64,000 nucleotides of DNA from Clostridia bacterium (GCA_017942005.1 JAGAVJ010000037.1:1-64000); one strand, 5' to 3'; shown: positions 1 to 8,077, counted from the first letter of the stretch. Translations and numbers: made by a program. The notes: generated by a model not told the origin, from the sequence alone.

Positions 1-452
1 CTAATTTCGGAAAAACTATTTTCAATTGGAAAATAGACGATCCTGTTGAAGTGAATGGTATGACATTTATCCGAAATGGTGAATCAAGACAATATGCAAC
101 CATTGAGGAATGCTTGCAATATGAAAATCTTGATATATACTGTCCTACATGGTTGCCTGATGGTATATACGTAGAATCTATTATAATATATTCATCAAAT
201 GGTGCTAATCAAATAATATTAAAATTTAATACTGATACAATATTATTTGGCGCCCAAAAAATAGAGCTAAATAATAGAATAACCGAGGATGAAGAATACA
301 GCAAAATTGAAATTAACGGAATCCTTGCTTATTATAATGAAGTAGAAGGACAGTATCACGCAAAAATAGTGATTGACGATTATATATATTCACTTACAAC
401 ACCAAATATAGATATTATGGAAAATATAATATCAGGTTTAACAAAGGAGTAA
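1..452 (+). CDS. DUF4367-like C-terminal domain protein, 5' end outside window
   Basis: The frame is open to the left edge, so this is the 3' part of a longer gene; the first in-window GTG has no convincing SD. About 149 residues are visible. The pattern of a conserved CPTWLPDGI segment followed by alternating beta strands resembles DUF4367, a domain that often follows a membrane helix in anti-sigma or sensor proteins of Clostridia. No catalytic residues are evident. Its stop is 4 bases before the next gene, so the two are probably co-transcribed. If it is an anti-sigma factor, a sigma gene would be expected just upstream. That is inference from the family, and the domain call itself is tentative. 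Confidence 0.55.
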   Translation, partial: NFGKTIFNWKIDDPVEVNGMTFIRNGESRQYATIEECLQYENLDIYCPTWLPDGIYVESIIIYSSNGANQIILKFNTDTILFGAQKIELNNRITEDEEYSKIEINGILAYYNEVEGQYHAKIVIDDYIYSLTTPNIDIMENIISGLTKE

Positions 453-456
453 TATT

Positions 457-843
457 GTGAAAACAAAAAATAAAATAGTTATAGCGATGGGGTTGTGTTT
501 CATGGTGCTGCTTTCTATAGCTACGGGTGTTGCAGCACATAATTTGATCGAAGAAGATAATATTGAGGTTGTATTTAAGGAGAACTCAATATTTTCAGAT
601 GAAGAAAAACATATTATTGAAGCATCCTTTAATGCAGATAGCTATCATGCTCAACCATATGGTCTGAAGTGTTCACTATTCGGTCATGATTATAAGACTG
701 AAATAGTTAGTGTAATTCGGCATAAAGTACGAACAGCAAAGCCAAGATGTATGAGAGACACATACGAAACAAAAATTTGTACAGTATGTTCAGATACTAT
801 TTCAACACTAATCTATAGTGAACAAATAAATTGCTGTGATTAA
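457..843 (+). CDS. Small secreted Cys/His protein
   Basis: 128 residues from a GTG start preceded by an AAAGGAG SD (444-450). Residues 1-28 form a signal peptide ending near VAA. The mature part has a C-x-L-F-G-H-D-Y motif, an H-K-V-R segment, P-R-C and a C-x-x-C pair near the C-terminus, then a terminal CC. Spaced Cys and His of this kind suggest a small metal-binding or disulfide-stabilised extracytoplasmic domain. Small exported proteins with this layout occur in gut Clostridia, but I know of no assigned function. The gene follows the DUF4367-like gene directly and ends in a clear terminator. Confidence 0.75.
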   Translation: MKTKNKIVIAMGLCFMVLLSIATGVAAHNLIEEDNIEVVFKENSIFSDEEKHIIEASFNADSYHAQPYGLKCSLFGHDYKTEIVSVIRHKVRTAKPRCMRDTYETKICTVCSDTISTLIYSEQINCCD

Positions 844-860
844 CATAATATAAATAATAG

Positions 861-900
861 AATCCTGTTGGAGTAAATACTTGCTACAACAGGATTTTTA
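861..900 (+). terminator. Intrinsic terminator
   Basis: A perfect 10-bp stem (AATCCTGTTG / CAACAGGATT) with a 16-nt loop is followed by TTTA. It lies 18 bases after the stop of the small secreted protein gene. Confidence 0.8.
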
Positions 901-911
901 TTGTATACGAA

Positions 912-1494
912 AACCCGCGGTTAGAGTGCGGGTTCAGAAAAGGCTGCGCCTATAAGTCTTGAAAAATAAAACTCCTTTTGATATAAACAAAGTGCGGCTA
1001 CCAACTGCACAAAGAAATCAAAAGAAGAACATTCAAAAATGGATGACATACATAGTTTATCACATACGAAGTGGAATTGCAAGTACCATATCGTATTTGT
1101 CTCGAAATATCGGAGAAAAGTTTTTTATGGAGAAAAAAGAGCGGAGATAGGAGCAATCCTACGAGAACTCTGCAATTGGAGAGGAGTAAACATATTCGAC
1201 GCAGAATTATGTCCGGATCATGTACATATGTTGGTAGAAATACCGCCAAAGATGAGCGTGTCAGGATTCATGAGATTTCTGAAAGGAAAAAGCAGTCTGG
1301 TAATATATGAAAAATTTGGAAATATAAAGTTCAAGTACTGGAATCGGTAATTCTGGTGTAGAGGCTATTATGTAGACACTGTGGGGAAGAATACTGAGGC
1401 AATTCGAGCGTATATCGACAATCAACTCAAGGAAGACATGATGAATGATCAATTAACGCTCGAAGAAGCTAACCCGTTCACGGGTTGCAAGTAA
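912..1494 (+). mobile_element. IS200/IS605-type insertion sequence (degenerate; outer ends unresolved)
   Basis: The element holds one tnpA-like reading frame. A subterminal hairpin lies on the left (AACCCGC, 912-918, with GCGGGTT, 928-934). A related hairpin lies at the end of the gene (AACCCG, 1471-1476, with CGGGTT, 1481-1486). IS200/IS605 elements carry such hairpins and no terminal inverted repeats, so the exact ends cannot be read from one copy. The right end may extend to about 1560, where another small stem (TGGTA/TACCA) occurs. No tnpB is present. Confidence 0.75.
1039..1494 (+). pseudogene. tnpA: IS200/IS605 TnpA transposase, nonsense-interrupted
   Basis: The frame encodes a Y1 HUH transposase: N-terminal KYHIVFVSKYRR, then the metal-binding HUH motif as DHVHM near residue 60, then the SVSGFMRFLKGKSS segment. 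An in-frame TAA at 1348-1350 replaces the residue expected between Asn-Arg and Phe-Trp. Beyond it the same frame continues through a normal C-terminal half for a further 47 codons to 1494. The catalytic tyrosine, in the IRAYIDNQ segment, lies after the stop, so the 103-residue product cannot cleave DNA. A single point change explains the damage, so inactivation is recent. Confidence 0.88.
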
Positions 1495-1788
1495 ACTACC
1501 CTGTGCAAATGGTAATTGTACCAATGCCTTTAGGTGTGGCTGGTATTTTGAGGAGGGCTTTGCCTGATTGATGAAATAGGGGCTGTTGTATTTAAATATT
1601 TTTATACAAATATATTGAAATAATTATAGAAGATATCATTTAAAGCGGTTTAATAGCCATCAAAATCGATAGCTTTTATAATGTTTATCTGTTATTTTGC
1701 ACAATAGAATTTATAAATACAGCAGTCCCATATTTATTCCATCAAAGTTACATATAATATAATGTGAGTAGAAAATGAATGGCATAAA

Positions 1789-1846
1789 AAATATTTTTAG
1801 TTTTTGATGTCACAAAATCATTTTTTTGGAACTACATATATTAGAC
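1789..1846 (+). promoter_or_regulatory. Promoter-like box, copy 1
   Basis: GTCACAAA at 1809-1816 is followed, 19 bases from its first base, by GGAACTACATATATTAGAC (1828-1846). The same two blocks with the same spacing recur at 1911 and 7081. The AT-rich run ending in TATAT/TATAAT fits a promoter. The distal GTCACAAA block may be a -35-like or activator site. Confidence 0.5.
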
Positions 1847-1856
1847 AGACATATAG

Positions 1857-1950
1857 AAGTATAATCAAAAATCAGATATAAAAATTTTCAAAAATATTTT
1901 GCGGTTTTATGTCACAAATATGATTTTTGGGAACTATATATAATAGAGAC
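1857..1950 (+). promoter_or_regulatory. Promoter-like box, copy 2 (long repeat)
   Basis: GTCACAAA (1911-1918) and GGAACTATATATAATAGAG (from 1930) keep the 19-base offset. The copy aligns over about 90 bases with 7028-7120, including the upstream AAAATTTTCA and AATATTTT runs. The box lies 36 bases before the start of the downstream lipoprotein gene, which fits a promoter for it. Confidence 0.55.
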
Positions 1951-1985
1951 AATAAAAATATAAAAATACATGGGAGAAAATCAAT

Positions 1986-2543
1986 ATGAAGCAATTAGCT
2001 ATTATTATGCTTTTTATAAGCATCTTTGCTTTGTTTTCGTGTGAATCTATACATAAAAATGAAATATTACCTGACGTAGATAAGGAAAATATTGAGCACA
2101 CAATTAATGATTATTTAACTACGAGATATGATAAAGTCACTGCACTTAATGTTTTAGATCGTATAGAGCAGCAAAAACAATTTTTATGTAGTGATTGTGA
2201 GTTGGGATTCAATAGTGAAAGTGTAAAAAAATATTTTGATGATTATCAATCGGAAACGGTTATTTTATATGCAACGGTTGATATTAATGATACAATTGAA
2301 TCTATAACACCAGCTGATGTTGAAGTAGCTGTGGCATACTATCCCGCTGAACGTGAAAAAGCATATATAGCAATTTACAAATACGATATAAATGTTATCC
2401 ATGATAATGGTACATATTATATCACTGAAATAAACAATACAGATACAATATATGTAGATACATATGGCCAAGACATTCATATATGCGATAAAAAGATTAT
2501 AGCTATTGGTGATTTTGAATTTAATTTAGAATCAGAAGAATGA
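1986..2543 (+). CDS. Small lipoprotein, unknown function
   Basis: 185 residues. A hydrophobic leader ends in the lipobox LFSC with the acylated Cys near residue 19, so the protein is anchored outside the membrane. The rest is acidic and rich in beta-prone stretches (TVILYATVDI, YIAIYKYDINVI). I see no enzyme motif, and I do not recognise the family. An SD (GGGAGA, 1971-1976) precedes the ATG. It stands 24 bases before the binding-protein gene that follows, so it is probably first in that operon and driven by the boxes upstream. Confidence 0.75.
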   Translation: MKQLAIIMLFISIFALFSCESIHKNEILPDVDKENIEHTINDYLTTRYDKVTALNVLDRIEQQKQFLCSDCELGFNSESVKKYFDDYQSETVILYATVDINDTIESITPADVEVAVAYYPAEREKAYIAIYKYDINVIHDNGTYYITEINNTDTIYVDTYGQDIHICDKKIIAIGDFEFNLESEE

Positions 2544-2567
2544 TTATTAGTAAGTTAGAGGTTAAGT

Positions 2568-4532
2568 ATGAAAAAAAATGCTATTGTAATATTATCAATA
2601 ACCCTCATGTTTTTGATGTTTATTATAACCAGTTGTGAAAATAACGAAGAACCAGATAAATATGGGATGAGTCGATTGGAAGAAAATATTTATCAGTTGG
2701 AAAATGTTGAAGATATAACATTAAAGAATGATATATTTTATTATAGTGTTGGCGATTCAATTTATTCTTCAAATTTTTCGGAGATAGAAAATGATACAGT
2801 GATTATTCAATCGAATACAGACATAACAGCAATCTTTGCAGAAGAAGATATTATATGGTACGCTTGTGTGGATGGTAGCGTTGGAAATTATCACTTAAAG
2901 ACACATGAAAAAATTAAATATGACATTTTCTCTTCAAATTCAGATATTGAATGCCTTGTAGTGAATAATGGAAATTTATTAATGATTAAGAAAGAGCTGG
3001 GTGAAGTATATTGGGAAACTCACGTATATTTGTATGATACTACTACTAAACAACTTAATAAATTAACAGATACGATTTTGCCAAAAGGATATTATCATTC
3101 TGCTGGCTTTATAGATAATACAAAAATGTATTTTATTTCTAATAATATCCCAAATAGTGATTTTACAACATTTATTATTTGTGATAACAAAAAAATTTAC
3201 ACAAATAAAAAAATTGTCGGTCCTTTTTATAACGGAGAATTTAATAATCGGGATAATATCCTATATTATATATATTCTGGAAATATTTATAAATATGAGA
3301 TAGGAACAGATAATAACTCTGTTATTGGCGCTGTGAAAGAAAATCTTATTAATAAGATATTTATAACACAAGATAATATTATTACTTTTAATCGTAAAAA
3401 TTCTATTATTGAAGTTTCATTAATACCTCATATGGAGGATACTATTAAAATAATAATACCAGACGATAGTGGTGAAAGTGTAATTTATTATAAGCTCACA
3501 AGTATAGCGGAAAAATACAAAATTAAAACGGGGAAAACACTTGAAATTATACCACTCGAAAAACGGGGATATTTAGACCGCATACGATTGTTATTATTGA
3601 ATAAAGATTCATCATTTGACTTGTTTTATATTCCAGATGGACGTGATGAACAAATACTGCACACCTTAATAAATTATAATTTGTATATACCATTGGACAA
3701 TCTTCCGACATTAAAGAAGTTTTTTGATACCGACTGTTATGACTATATGAAAGCAGCATTATCTGATAAAAATGGTAATATATTTGGTATACCTTTTACA
3801 TCGTTTATTATGACAGTAGGGTATGGAAGTGGAATTGAAAAATATAGATCTGACCAGTTTACATTTGATACTTTATACGATGTTGCTCATGATATCTTGT
3901 TAAGAGATAATGTCGCTATGTTCTGGAGTGATAATTCAGCACGACTTATATTTGAGCATTTATTATCTCAACTTCTGGAACAAAATCTTCCAGATTGTTC
4001 AGAAGATAAGATTAAATGTTATTTAGAACTAATGTTACAGCTTAATAATAATAATAAGTTAACCGGAAAAAATTATGTGTTTGAAATATCCAGCTTATTT
4101 TCATCTCTCAATGATGAGGCTCGCAAGATTACCGAAGATGATGTTGTAACATTTCCTTCAATTGAAAAAAATCAAAAAATTGTACCATGTGTAAATACTG
4201 AATTTATATTATGTAGTCCAAATACTAATAATATTGAAATGGTTGATGATTTTATGACATTTCTTGTTGAAAACTATGTCTACGATGCTCACTATTTTAA
4301 CGGACTTATAGGAAAATCATTAGATAAATACTCAAATGCTGTAGGTAATAATCCATTTAAGAATATTAATCAGGAACCATATTTACACTTGGATTTTCCA
4401 CAAGCATATACTCAAATGTACCATTTTGATGAGTTTGAGGATATATTTTATCAAGCAATAAACGGAAGTTTAGACATTGACAGTGCTGTAAATATAATAT
4501 TCGATCTTATGAAAAAATGGGTGTTTGAATAA
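2568..4532 (+). CDS. Lipoprotein: propeller-like N-terminus fused to ABC solute-binding domain
   Basis: 654 residues. Lipobox ITSC puts the acylated Cys at about residue 23. Residues ~40-290 are short repeated beta units with hydrophobic and aromatic strands such as IFYYSVGDSIYSSN, resembling a beta-propeller as in DUF5050-type lipoproteins. From about residue 297 an extracellular solute-binding domain of the sugar type begins (IKIIIPDD), with LFYIPDG, the GNIFGIPFTSF hinge-like segment and a C-terminal helical part. Usual sugar-binding proteins are 400-450 residues and lack the N-terminal half. Two sugar-type permease genes follow, so it is likely their receptor. The ligand is unknown. SD AGAGG is 7 bases before the ATG. 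Confidence 0.75.
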   Translation: MKKNAIVILSITLMFLMFIITSCENNEEPDKYGMSRLEENIYQLENVEDITLKNDIFYYSVGDSIYSSNFSEIENDTVIIQSNTDITAIFAEEDIIWYACVDGSVGNYHLKTHEKIKYDIFSSNSDIECLVVNNGNLLMIKKELGEVYWETHVYLYDTTTKQLNKLTDTILPKGYYHSAGFIDNTKMYFISNNIPNSDFTTFIICDNKKIYTNKKIVGPFYNGEFNNRDNILYYIYSGNIYKYEIGTDNNSVIGAVKENLINKIFITQDNIITFNRKNSIIEVSLIPHMEDTIKIIIPDDSGESVIYYKLTSIAEKYKIKTGKTLEIIPLEKRGYLDRIRLLLLNKDSSFDLFYIPDGRDEQILHTLINYNLYIPLDNLPTLKKFFDTDCYDYMKAALSDKNGNIFGIPFTSFIMTVGYGSGIEKYRSDQFTFDTLYDVAHDILLRDNVAMFWSDNSARLIFEHLLSQLLEQNLPDCSEDKIKCYLELMLQLNNNNKLTGKNYVFEISSLFSSLNDEARKITEDDVVTFPSIEKNQKIVPCVNTEFILCSPNTNNIEMVDDFMTFLVENYVYDAHYFNGLIGKSLDKYSNAVGNNPFKNINQEPYLHLDFPQAYTQMYHFDEFEDIFYQAINGSLDIDSAVNIIFDLMKKWVFE

Positions 4533-4572
4533 CTTAATTTTGTATGTAAGGCTTTTTTAGAAAGAGGTTATA

Positions 4573-4929
4573 ATGAAGAAATTTATTGTTTCAGCACTTA
4601 CATGTGCTATCGTTCTCGCTTGTTCGTTATCTGTTCAAGCAGCGTGTCCAACTCATGGTACAAGAAATTTGACAACTTCTTGTGCTGGGTATCCAAGAAT
4701 GTGTGAAATCCGTCCGTGTGTTGTTGGCTCACATCCCAGTAATTGTCAAACTGAACGGTATAATAACTATGGTTTAGAAGAATGCACAGCTTTATTGCCA
4801 ACGGTGAATGAAAATGATCCACCAAAAACTTGTGCACATAGAACCTACACTGATCTTCATCTGTGTTATGTTATACATCCATTAGCGTCTGGAAGTGATT
4901 ACTACACGGATGGATATTGTCCATATTAA
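4573..4929 (+). CDS. Small secreted Cys-rich protein
   Basis: 118 residues. A signal peptide (residues 1-23, ending VQA) precedes a mature part with nine cysteines and several Pro and His residues (for example CPTHG, CEIRPC, CAHR). The even spread suggests disulfide bonds outside the cell. I do not recognise a family. SD GAAAGAGG precedes the ATG. It lies between the binding protein and the permeases, so it may be part of the same transport or signalling unit. The codon use is as AT-rich as its neighbours. Confidence 0.7.
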   Translation: MKKFIVSALTCAIVLACSLSVQAACPTHGTRNLTTSCAGYPRMCEIRPCVVGSHPSNCQTERYNNYGLEECTALLPTVNENDPPKTCAHRTYTDLHLCYVIHPLASGSDYYTDGYCPY

Positions 4930-4969
4930 CTGTTACCTTCTATGGAACTGTTAGACATTAAGTCTAATT

Positions 4970-4992
4970 CTTATGAATAAATTATTCATAAG
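4970..4992. repeat. 10-bp perfect hairpin
   Basis: CTTATGAATA and TATTCATAAG are separated by AAT. A smaller stem (TTAGAC/GTCTAA) lies just before it. No T-run follows, so a terminator role is uncertain. Confidence 0.55.
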
Positions 4993-5032
4993 ATATTATT
5001 AAACAATTCACAAAAAAGCCTTAACATAAATT

Positions 5033-5071
5033 ATCATCTCCGTTGTGTTATGATAGTACAACGGAGATGAT
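5033..5071 (+). promoter_or_regulatory. 14-bp perfect hairpin before the permease operon
   Basis: ATCATCTCCGTTGT (5033-5046) pairs perfectly with ACAACGGAGATGAT (5058-5071). The 3' arm contains GGAG, but it is 26 bases from the permease ATG, too far for a normal SD. A 9-codon frame starting inside the arm (ATG at 5067) stops with TGA overlapping the permease ATG, so coupled translation is possible. No T-run follows. Confidence 0.5.
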
Positions 5072-5092
5072 TAAAATTATAAAACAAATAGC

Positions 5093-5878
5093 ATGAAACA
5101 AAAAAAATATATAATATTATTACTTCCATCATTCATGGGCATTATTGTGCTCTATATTATTCCGTTTATTTATGTTATTTACTATTCATTAGTAAACAAT
5201 GCTTTTACAAATAAATTCGTAGGATTTGATAACTATATTTCCGTATGGAACAATGAATATTTTCGGCTTGCGCTAAAAAATACTGGCAGATTTATGCTTA
5301 CGGCGGTTCCGTTGATTATGCTGTATTCTATTATCTTATCATTAGCGATTGCCTATTTATCCAGATGGCTGCGCTTTTTGAAAAGTGCTTTTTTTCTCTC
5401 CATTGTGCTCCCGTCCTCTGCCATTACCCTGGTATGGAATCTGTATTTTTCACAGTGTCCTCCTTTTGAATCTCTGCTTGTGATTTATTTATGGAAGTAC
5501 AGCGGATTTACGATTATGATTTTAACAACTGCACTTGCACGAATGGATGCAGCACAACAGGAAGCAGCGCAAATCGACGGCGCCGGAATTTTTAGGCGTA
5601 CCTTTTATATCACACTGCCTAATATCATACCTGCTTTATTATTTTCTTTCATCTTATCTATTGTCAGCGCATTTAAGATTTACAGAGAATCTTATCTGCT
5701 GTATGGATATTATCCGGATGACAGCGTATATATGCTTCAAAACTACCTTAACAATCATTTTATGAAGCTGAACTATCAAAACATTTCTACGGCTGCGCTT
5801 TCTTTTTCGGTATTGCTTTATGTTATTATTGCGGCTGTCCTCCTATTGGAAAAGAAATGGAGGGATTCTGTCGAATGA
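5093..5878 (+). CDS. Sugar-type ABC transporter permease (MalF/UgpA-like)
   Basis: 261 residues with six predicted membrane helices, the first at residues 6-28. The cytoplasmic EAA loop is present near residue 160 (QEAAQIDGAGIFRRTFYITLP), with the conserved EAA and G seven to eight residues later, which docks the ATPase. The protein belongs to the carbohydrate-uptake permease family. Length is slightly short for the family. No SD is visible near the ATG. It overlaps the next permease by 4 bases (ATGA). No ATPase gene is adjacent, so a shared MsmX-type ATPase is expected, as is usual for Firmicute sugar importers. Confidence 0.88.
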   Translation: MKQKKYIILLLPSFMGIIVLYIIPFIYVIYYSLVNNAFTNKFVGFDNYISVWNNEYFRLALKNTGRFMLTAVPLIMLYSIILSLAIAYLSRWLRFLKSAFFLSIVLPSSAITLVWNLYFSQCPPFESLLVIYLWKYSGFTIMILTTALARMDAAQQEAAQIDGAGIFRRTFYITLPNIIPALLFSFILSIVSAFKIYRESYLLYGYYPDDSVYMLQNYLNNHFMKLNYQNISTAALSFSVLLYVIIAAVLLLEKKWRDSVE

Positions 5879-6636
5879 AAAAGAAGTTACTAAGAGGATG
5901 TTTTATTGGTTTTGTGTTTGCAATGATATTGATTATCATAGCGCCGGTTATCCTGACGGTGGCATTATCCTTTGAAGACGGTGGGAAATCCTATATAAAC
6001 TTTGCAGTATGGGAACCAGCCCATCTTCATGCACTTGTCAATTCTATCGGTTTGTCATTTATAACAGCATTCGGAGCTGTACTTGTCTCCATTCCGGCAG
6101 CATTTGTTTTTGCAAAAGTGGAATTCAAAGGACGCGGTACACTGTTTTATCTCTATGTCATTGTTATGATTATGCCGTTTCAGGTCACACTTCTGCCGCA
6201 GTATATTGTGGCAAAAGGAATTGGTACATATGATTCGCTTATTGCTTTGATTTTGCCTGGAATTTTTGCACCGTTTTCTGTATTTTTAATGACACAGAAT
6301 CTGAAAATGCTGTCGAATGATGTTCTGGAATATGCAAGACTTGATACATCCTCCATTTTTCATGTATTGATTTATATCATTCTTCCACTGATGAAACCGG
6401 CTATCATTTGTACATCTATTCTTGTTTTTTCAGAACAATGGAATGCCGTGGCAGAGCCTCTTATTTTAATTGAAACATTCAGAAACTTTCCTATGGCAGT
6501 TATATTAAATGAAATAGAAATTGGTGATGTTCTTGGTTTCAGTGCAGCTACAGTTTTTATGGCAATACCACTGTTACTGTTCATCATTTACAATGAAGAA
6601 TTATTAGACGGAATGGCGGCGTATCAGTTAAAATGA
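5875..6636 (+). CDS. Sugar-type ABC transporter permease (MalG/UgpE-like)
   Basis: 253 residues from the ATG at 5875, chosen because TGGAGGG (5858-5863) precedes it and because it overlaps the upstream stop as ATGA; an ATG at 5857 has no SD. Six membrane helices are predicted. The EAA loop is degenerate: YARLDTSSIFHVLIYIILP keeps the Y-A-R-L-D and I-x-L-P ends but lacks the usual EAA and invariant Gly. The partner of the preceding permease. The altered loop could mean weaker or different ATPase coupling. Confidence 0.85.
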   Translation: MKKKLLRGCFIGFVFAMILIIIAPVILTVALSFEDGGKSYINFAVWEPAHLHALVNSIGLSFITAFGAVLVSIPAAFVFAKVEFKGRGTLFYLYVIVMIMPFQVTLLPQYIVAKGIGTYDSLIALILPGIFAPFSVFLMTQNLKMLSNDVLEYARLDTSSIFHVLIYIILPLMKPAIICTSILVFSEQWNAVAEPLILIETFRNFPMAVILNEIEIGDVLGFSAATVFMAIPLLLFIIYNEELLDGMAAYQLK

Positions 6637-7022
6637 AACAAAAATTTTTTATTACCTTGCTGGTTCTGTGTATCATCGGAATCATGGCACTCGACTTCTT
6701 CGGCGGTGTATTGCGTGATTATATTTCGCCAGATGTAGAAGCCGATTATCCTGATATGGTAGATACAGAGGGACAGATGTTCCTTCGCCTTCCACGTTCT
6801 GCTCTATTTCAAAACACAGATGGAGATTTCATTTATATTTTATCAAAAAGCGAGAAATATCCGGAAGCATCATATATTGCGAATATTCAGTATATTGATA
6901 TAGCTATGTATGATGATTTATACATTTATATTCATATGGGTAAATTGAAGGAAAACGATTATGTAATATCAAATGTATATGATTCTATTATGGATGGAGT
7001 ACGTGTGCATATTGTAAATTAA
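6633..7022 (+). CDS. Single-pass membrane protein resembling the C-terminal part of an RND/HlyD adaptor
   Basis: 129 residues; overlaps the permease stop by 4 bases, so co-translated. One N-terminal membrane helix (5-24) is followed by an extracytoplasmic domain. The order RLPRSAL, an N-T-D-G-D-F-I-Y-I-L strand, K-L-K-E-N-D-Y-V-I-S and D-G-V-R-V near the end matches the C-terminal membrane-proximal domain of periplasmic adaptor (membrane fusion) proteins, which read V-P-x-S-A-L, G-x-x-V-Y-V, G-L-x-x-G-D-x-V and D-G-x-x-V. The barrel-lipoyl part is absent. Finding it translationally coupled to importer permeases is unusual. The family match is by pattern only. Confidence 0.55.
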   Translation: MKQKFFITLLVLCIIGIMALDFFGGVLRDYISPDVEADYPDMVDTEGQMFLRLPRSALFQNTDGDFIYILSKSEKYPEASYIANIQYIDIAMYDDLYIYIHMGKLKENDYVISNVYDSIMDGVRVHIVN

Positions 7023-7027
7023 TGAAA

Positions 7028-7120
7028 AGTTATAATTAAAAATCTACGATAAAATTTTCAAGAATATTTTGGAGTTTTATGTCACAAACATGATTTTTTG
7101 GAACTATATATAGTGAAAGG
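7028..7120 (+). promoter_or_regulatory. Promoter-like box, copy 3
   Basis: GTCACAAA (7081-7088) and GGAACTATATATAGTG (from 7100) repeat the two blocks of copies 1 and 2 with the identical 19-base offset. About 90 bases align with 1857-1950 with roughly 15% mismatch. Here the box lies ~200 bases before the tandem small-protein genes. Confidence 0.55.
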
Positions 7121-7326
7121 GTAATTTAATATAATTCAATATCCCAATCAAAATCTTTATTATTGAGTATTTGAGTTAATGCGCATAACTCATTACATAA
7201 AAATAAATTCTAATTTTGCAAAAGACGTCGGTAACAATCTTAGAGTGTATGAAAGTAGGTGCAATCGCCAATGGTATAAATAATTAAGATAAAATAATTT
7301 AAATTTAAACAGGAAGGATGAAGTGT

Positions 7327-7677
7327 ATGAAGAAAAAATTTAATTTTTCATCAAGAAAAGTTTTTGTTCCTCTTTTCATAATAGTTTGTATTTCTGTTTT
7401 ATGCTTGTCAGTATATGCAAGCACAAATAGTGCATATTGTGATAAATATGGTCACACTATAAATACCATTTTATCCCACGGCTCATATGGAACAAAAACT
7501 GAACCAACAGAAAGTTACTGTTGGCAACAACAACACTACCAGTGTGTAGCGGAATGTTATTTCTGTGGTGATACTTTTATGACAAATCATGTGTATAATG
7601 AACAGCATGATTTTGTTTATAAAAAAGGAACTACTGGATACTATTGGGAGTGTTCTAAGTGTGGATATAGAAAATGA
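7327..7677 (+). CDS. Small secreted Cys/His protein, tandem copy A
   Basis: 116 residues from the ATG at 7327, which lies 9 bases after the SD AGGAAGG (7311-7317); an ATG at 7318 abuts the SD and is unlikely. Signal peptide to about residue 33 (VYA). The mature part has a YCDKYGH motif, a YCWQQQHYQC segment, C-Y-F-C-G, an E-Q-H-D-F segment and a terminal C-x-x-C-G-Y, reminiscent of a zinc ribbon or disulfide domain. It is about 65% identical to the next gene, so the pair arose by duplication. Function unknown. Confidence 0.75.
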   Translation: MKKKFNFSSRKVFVPLFIIVCISVLCLSVYASTNSAYCDKYGHTINTILSHGSYGTKTEPTESYCWQQQHYQCVAECYFCGDTFMTNHVYNEQHDFVYKKGTTGYYWECSKCGYRK

Positions 7678-7707
7678 ATAATTTAAATAATTATTCATTC
7701 AGAAAGG

Positions 7708-8064
7708 GTGAAGCATATAAAAAAATTTAAATTTACGTCAAGAAAGGTATTTATACCATTAATTCTTGTGGTCTGTATATCACTTTTATGTCTGTCGGTT
7801 TTTGCAAACACAGATAGTGCCTATTGTGACAAATATGGTCACACGATTCATACTATTATCTCACATGGTACTGTAGGAATGAAAACAGCTGCTACAGAAA
7901 GTTACTGTTGGCAGCAATATCACTATCAATGTGTAGCAGAATGCTACTTTTGCGGAGAACAATTTTTAACGGATCACAGAGAAAAAGAACAGCATGTTTT
8001 TGTTAATGTACATAAACCCACTGGTGATCATTGGGAATGCACCAAGTGTGGATATATAAAATAA
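7708..8064 (+). CDS. Small secreted Cys/His protein, tandem copy B
   Basis: 118 residues if GTG at 7708 is used. The position equal to the preferred start of copy A is ATA here (7717), so this copy must start at the GTG directly after AAAGGG or use a rare ATA start. All Cys and His positions of copy A are kept (YCDKYGH, CWQQ, CVAECYFCG, EQH, C-x-x-C-G-Y), while linker residues vary, suggesting selection on the fold. It lies 30 bases after copy A and is probably co-transcribed with it. Function unknown. Confidence 0.72.
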   Translation: MKHIKKFKFTSRKVFIPLILVVCISLLCLSVFANTDSAYCDKYGHTIHTIISHGTVGMKTAATESYCWQQYHYQCVAECYFCGEQFLTDHREKEQHVFVNVHKPTGDHWECTKCGYIK

Positions 8065-8077
8065 CATGGACAACAAA

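Larger units (their letters stand above)
1495..1985. other. AT-rich intergenic stretch with two promoter-like boxes
   Basis: No coding frame is supported in these 490 bases. The left part may contain the right end of the insertion sequence. The right 190 bases carry two copies of a conserved box (listed separately) upstream of the next lipoprotein gene. Confidence 0.6.

Noticed and set aside
1348..1350. Programmed read-through or recoding of the transposase stop
   Set aside because: TAA is rarely read through and no recoding signal follows; other genes here use TAA and TGA as normal stops.
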